This document shows, one piece after another, positions 30,687 to 33,722 of a DNA stretch of 33,722 nt. The stretch is taken from assembly GCA_003427395.1 (NCBI GenBank), contig BFEA01000227.1, forward strand, positions 1,748,096 through 1,781,817, in the 5' to 3' direction. The notes under the pieces are model-generated. The model saw only the letters and a list, made by a program, of their open reading frames with translations, was not told where the DNA came from and searched no databases. Position numbers and translations under genes: made by a program. The first letter of the stretch is position 1. Each line of letters begins with the position of its first letter. The stretch comes from Chara braunii. Its lineage: Eukaryota > Streptophyta > Charophyceae > Charales > Characeae.

Positions 30687-31366
30687 ATGTCGTCTGGAAG
30701 TTTCAGTGGGACGGTCGTTGTCAGAGATCTGGGCTACTGCGAAAGTTTGTGAAGTGCAAATGTTTCCGCAACGGAGAACATTTATGGTTTAGAGTGGTTT
30801 GGCAACATTGGGCTTCCCAGATACTGCTACCTTCCGGTCCCCGAAGACGTTCGCGCTCGTGTCCAGCCGTCTGTTTCACCCCCGCCTACCCTAGCTTTTC
30901 AGTATATATTGTGATGGCCACGCTACGCGACAGGCCCGTCTTCATAATTGATTTCTACATTGCGTTCGAAGGGGAGTTGAGAAGCTGTTTGTATTATTCG
31001 TACGTAACCAGCACATCTTTCGATAGAATGCCAGAAGGTTGTCAGCCTGCCATTACGTTTTTCTTATCCATTTTCATCATGCATATCGCCTCGTGCTTGG
31101 ATGGACAATTATTCCTTGTATCCGGCGTGAGAGAAAATGATGACAGTCCCCCGTTCTGGGAAGACCGTTGTCCGTTCCAAATCCGTCACTGGAGCAATTT
31201 GAATCGAGTATTAAGAGATTTACTCATTCGCGACTTGCCGAATATCGAAGAAGATCTTGAGGCCCGAATTCCCGAACCAAGTCCTTTTAATCGAGTTCAA
31301 CATAGACGAGCGCAACGTCGACGATCGCGGGAGGCTACTCGAAGACTGAACATGCTGCTACCATGA
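30687..31366 (+). pseudogene. gene D, possible third, diverged family member
   Basis: ATG 30687 lies one base after CTCTTTTCTGATACAG, the same acceptor-then-ATG arrangement as genes B and C. The ATG frame reads 21 codons to TGA 30750-30752, then on through GLEWFGNIGLPRYCYLPVPEDVRARV to another TGA near 30910. From about 30905 a different frame carries RDRPVFIIDFYIAFE, a hydrophobic run (AITFFLSIFIMHIASC), RENDDSPPFWEDRCPFQIRHW and an Arg-rich tail (HRRAQRRRSREATRR), ending at TGA 31364-31366. The pieces YCYLPVPEDVRA and PVFIIDFY sit where genes B and C have WYLYxxxxDVQ and PVIIDY, so a distant relationship is possible but weak. The end lacks the CPYC motif. Function unknown. Confidence 0.45.
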
Positions 31367-32188
31367 AGATCGTTATAACTCTTTTCACCCGACGCATGCT
31401 ACGAAGATACTCATCGTTTCAGGGTATTCGGATTCTATATGCGAATAGACTCTCATTTATCACCTCACTCCTTTTACAGTGGGTCTGACCCTATCACGTT
31501 GTGGACATCATGTCGGGCTTGGATGAGCTTCTGTCTAGGACTTGTGTAGGCAGGTGAACATCGTGTCGGGTTCGGATGACCTCTTGTCTAATGCAGGACT
31601 TCGGCACGAATCAGCGTTCGTGTAGGTCTTCGGCTCGAATCAGCGTTCGTGTAGGTCTTCGGGTCGAATCAGCGTTCGTGTTGGTCTTCGACATGTTCGT
31701 ATTAGAGGTGGGGTTTGTTTCATGTGTAATGCAGGACTTTTTGGCTTGTGGCGAAGAGGGGGAGTGATATAGACTGTACAGAAGCGTCTTCTGTAGAAAA
31801 GGGCATGTCATGTAGAGTATATGACGTGGGTTGGAATGATTTTTAGAATGCCTACATGTGCCTTAGAACGTGTTCTTCAATGATTTTTGAAAAACCTCCA
31901 TGTACTTTGTCAATTTTGGAAAGCTTTTGTGTAATCAGCGTTCGTGTAGGTCTTCGGCTTGAATCAGCTTTCGTGTAGGTCTTCGACATGTTCGTATTAG
32001 TGGTAGGGTTTGTTTCATGTGTAATGCAGGACTTTTCGGTTTGTGGCGAAGAGGGAGAGTGATATAGACTGTACGAAAGCGTCTTCTGTAGATAAGGGCA
32101 TGTCATGTAGACTATACGACGTGGGCTGGAATGATTTTTGGAATGCCTACATGTGCCTTAGAACGTGTCCTTCAATGATTTTTGGAAA
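31367..32188. other. tandem-repeat region inside the right TIR
   Basis: No gene. A 29-bp unit (GAATCAGCGTTCGTGTAGGT plus CTTCGGCTC) begins at 31608, 31637 and 31666 and recurs near 31932-31980. The larger segment from CTTCGACATGTTCG (31686) onward is repeated at 31981, an offset of 295 bp, covering about 220 bp with high similarity (CATGTGTAATGCAGGACTTT, GATATAGACTGTAC, GGGCATGTCATGTAGA). A palindrome copy lies at 31437-31458. Confidence 0.75.
31437..31458. promoter_or_regulatory. 22-bp palindrome after gene D
   Basis: ATATGCGA-ATAGAC-TCTCATTT, 70 bp past the gene D stop, followed by an acceptor-like CTCACTCCTTTTACAG. Confidence 0.55.
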
Positions 32189-32668
32189 GGCTCCATGTAC
32201 TTTGTGAATTTTGAAAAGCTTCCGTGTTCTTTGCAATTTTGTATTGATTTGTTTTTGAAAACGCCTCTGTGTACTTTGCAATTTGCCATTGAATGATTTT
32301 TTTGCATTGAATGATTTCTGGAAACTNCTGTGTACTTTGCAATTTGCCATTGAATGATTTTTTTGCATTGAATGATTTCTGGAAACTGTCCTTGTGGTGT
32401 GCAACTTCACTGTGTACTTTACAATTTGCCATTGAATTATTTTTTTGCATTGAATGATTTCTGGAAACTCTCCTTGTGGTGTGCAACTTCACCTTTTAGA
32501 AAAACACTAGGCAACTTGAAGGCGATGACAAAAGTTACTTATAGGAATGGATATGTATCTTCTCCACACAAAGATTTGATGACATTTTCACCGGGTAATA
32601 TGCAAATGACAAGCCAANGTCCATATTAAATCATCGCGCTGATGGTGTGCACACCTGCTTCTCCATGT

Positions 32669-32690
32669 AAGTGCGAGTTCATTCTCACTT
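32669..32690. repeat. 22-bp palindrome in the right TIR, copy 1
   Basis: AAGTGCGA-GTTCAT-TCTCACTT, one mismatch. A neighbouring copy in the same local duplication is at 32759. Confidence 0.75.
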
Positions 32691-32758
32691 CTGGTGTGAA
32701 CGATGAGCACCCTGCAACTATTTCCCTCCCTCCTTTTCTTCAACTGCACCCTCCATCT

Positions 32759-32780
32759 AAGTGCGAGTTCATTCGCACTT
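32759..32780. repeat. 22-bp palindrome in the right TIR, copy 2 (perfect)
   Basis: AAGTGCGA-GTTCAT-TCGCACTT, perfect 8-bp arms, 90 bp from copy 1. The left TIR has a single counterpart at 14559-14580. Confidence 0.85.
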
Positions 32781-32929
32781 TGAATGAACGCATCGCANTT
32801 TGCTTCAACTTGACCTTTACGAAAACAACAGGCAACCTGCAAATGTTTCCCTCTCTCCTTCTCTCCCGACTTCCGCAAACAAGCTGCCGGTAAGCACCTG
32901 CACATCACGAAACAAGAGCACGTCCCAAT

Positions 32930-33480
32930 TGGAACATCGTCGGGTTCTTGCGATGTCGACTCCCGCATGATGACTACACTGAACAGCGGCAGGATGACCG
33001 GTCCGCCTCTCCGATGTGGATCTAACGTTGGATTACGTCAAATCTGCTCTCATAGATCCACACCAGGGATGGGGGCCGAAATCCGACCACAGTTTGCTTG
33101 TAAGGCATCAAATGATGTGTCGATATAACCGACATCCAGAACTGCTTGGTGAGTATCTAGTGCTACGCCAATAAGTTCCAAACACGGTCGCAAAGTCCCC
33201 TAAGAATGTTCATTGTCGGTTCCTCACGTCGTCGATTCCCACGTGATGAGTATAATAAACAACGGCAGAATGGCAGGTCCCCCTCGCCGAAATGGATCTA
33301 ACGGTGGATTGCGTCAAATCTGCTATCAAAGATCCACACCGAATAGAAGGTCCTGCAATCAGCCGCTGCTTGCTGGTAAGCATCATATGATGTGTCCATA
33401 CGATCGACATCCAAAACTGTTTGGTGAGCATCTAGTGTTACGCCAAGCAGTTCTGTCGCAAGGTCCCCTAAGAATGCTTT
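32930..33480. repeat. right subterminal array, two ~270-bp units
   Basis: Inverted relatives of the left array. CCAGAACTGCTTGGTGAGTATCTAGTGCTACGCCAAT (around 33135) and CCAAAACTGTTTGGTGAGCATCTAGTGTTACGCCAA (around 33411) mark two units about 275 bp apart, and CCCCTAAGAATG follows each. Only two units are present, against four on the left. Confidence 0.8.
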
Positions 33481-33663
33481 TAGCACTAGAGACCTGAGAC
33501 CGCCGACTGTTTGGCACTTCTTGAAGGTGGTCATTTCAACCGATGCAGAGGGCTCGTGGGAGCTTTCATTGCTTGTATACGTGCCCGTGGGTGCTCGGCC
33601 TGGCATACATATAGTGTTGTTTGACACTTCCTTACGGTTCTTTGTCGAATGCTGTTCAACTAG

Positions 33664-33665
<2 letters not shown>

Positions 33666-33722
<57 letters not shown>
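33666..33722. repeat. (TC)n microsatellite at the outer tip of the right TIR
   Basis: A perfect TC dinucleotide run from the 15-mer GCTGTTCAACTAGAG to the window edge. It is the mirror image of the left (AG)n tract. Confidence 0.85.

Larger units (their letters stand above)
13148..33722. mobile_element. giant terminal-inverted-repeat DNA element (at least 20.5 kb)
   Basis: The two ends mirror each other. (GA)n then CTCTAGTTGAACAGC at 13148-13215 matches GCTGTTCAACTAGAG then (TC)n at 33651-33722. Homology continues inward in inverse orientation through subterminal tandem arrays, a 14450-14710 versus 32560-32950 block, and a block ending with CAAAGTACATGGAGCC (14993-15008) versus GGCTCCATGTACTTTG (32189-32204). 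Between the ends lie a leftward cluster (gene N, ParB/methyltransferase-like gene E, acidic repeat gene F, Ulp1 gene G) and a rightward cluster (DUF7869-type transposase, genes B, C, D). A 22-bp palindrome is spread through the whole interval. The transposase has three stops and a frameshift, so this copy could move only with help. No target-site duplication is visible because both edges end in a gap or the window border. Confidence 0.85.
32189..33722 (-). repeat. right terminal inverted repeat
   Basis: Inverse counterpart of 13148-15008. Inner edge GGCTCCATGTACTTTG. Then three or four ~75-bp units built on GCAATTTGCCATTGAATGAT and TGCATTGAATGATTTCTGG (32260-32480), more copies than on the left. 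A block with CAAAGATTTGATG and CCATATTAAATCATCGCGCTG follows, then two subterminal ~270-bp units, GGCACTTCTTGAAGGTGGTC near 33511 and the terminal GCTGTTCAACTAGAG. N calls occur at 32327, 32618 and 32798. Confidence 0.85.

Noticed and set aside
13148-33722. LTR retrotransposon or endogenous retrovirus
   Set aside because: The ends are inverted and not direct repeats, and no gag, protease, RT or integrase was seen between them.

Overview
The window looks like nuclear DNA of a eukaryote. It has an endonuclease-type LINE, SUMO-protease and DUF7869-type transposon genes, intron-acceptor-like sites directly before start codons, microsatellites, poly(A)/poly(T) tracts and assembly gaps, and no operons with ribosome binding sites. 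A plant or streptophyte green alga (Chara-like) is my best guess, but nothing in the window proves it. No rRNA, tRNA or CRISPR was seen.

Layout. (1) 1-2401 is gene-free repeat DNA with a 434-bp MITE-like inverted-repeat element at 1094-1527. (2) 2402-11934 is one degenerate L1-type LINE on the + strand: a very long Pro/Gln-rich ORF1, an apurinic endonuclease with its catalytic residues intact, a linker, a reverse transcriptase and a C-terminal region. It is broken by about 13 in-frame stops and two frameshifts and ends in a 10-bp stem-loop. (3) 11935-12301 is short non-coding DNA with an (AC)13 run, then an 846-bp gap. (4) 13148-33722 is the main object: a DNA element of at least 20.5 kb bounded by terminal inverted repeats (TIRs) of 1.5-1.9 kb, each starting with a (GA)n tract followed by an identical 15-mer and carrying a subterminal array of ~270-bp tandem repeats (4 units left, 2 right).

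Inside the large element, two gene clusters diverge from a repeat-rich centre (23630-25606). Leftward (- strand): a 176-aa ORF (gene N); a very large protein with a ParB-like N-terminal domain and a degenerate N4/N6-methyltransferase-like C-terminal half (gene E); an acidic repeat protein (gene F); and a Ulp1/C48 SUMO protease (gene G). Rightward (+ strand): a DUF7869-type RNase-H-fold putative transposase, then two clear paralogues of an unrecognised family with a C-terminal CxCPYCxxGH-like motif (genes B, C), and a possibly related third gene (D). A 22-bp palindrome, AAGTGCGA-N6-TCGCACTT, recurs about 26 times and only in this element. It lies within about 70 bp downstream of the stop of most genes on both strands, in both TIRs, and as a ten-copy iteron-like cluster in the centre. 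Genes B, C and D each start exactly one base after a polypyrimidine-CAG acceptor, and many palindrome spacers read CTRAY, the branch-point consensus.

Most genes carry one to three in-frame stops or frameshifts, so this copy looks recently inactivated. My reading is a giant TIR transposon, possibly virus- or plasmid-like in organisation, with its own SUMO protease, a ParB/methyltransferase-like protein and a shared cis-element. Homology statements rest on motif recognition by eye; no searches were run.
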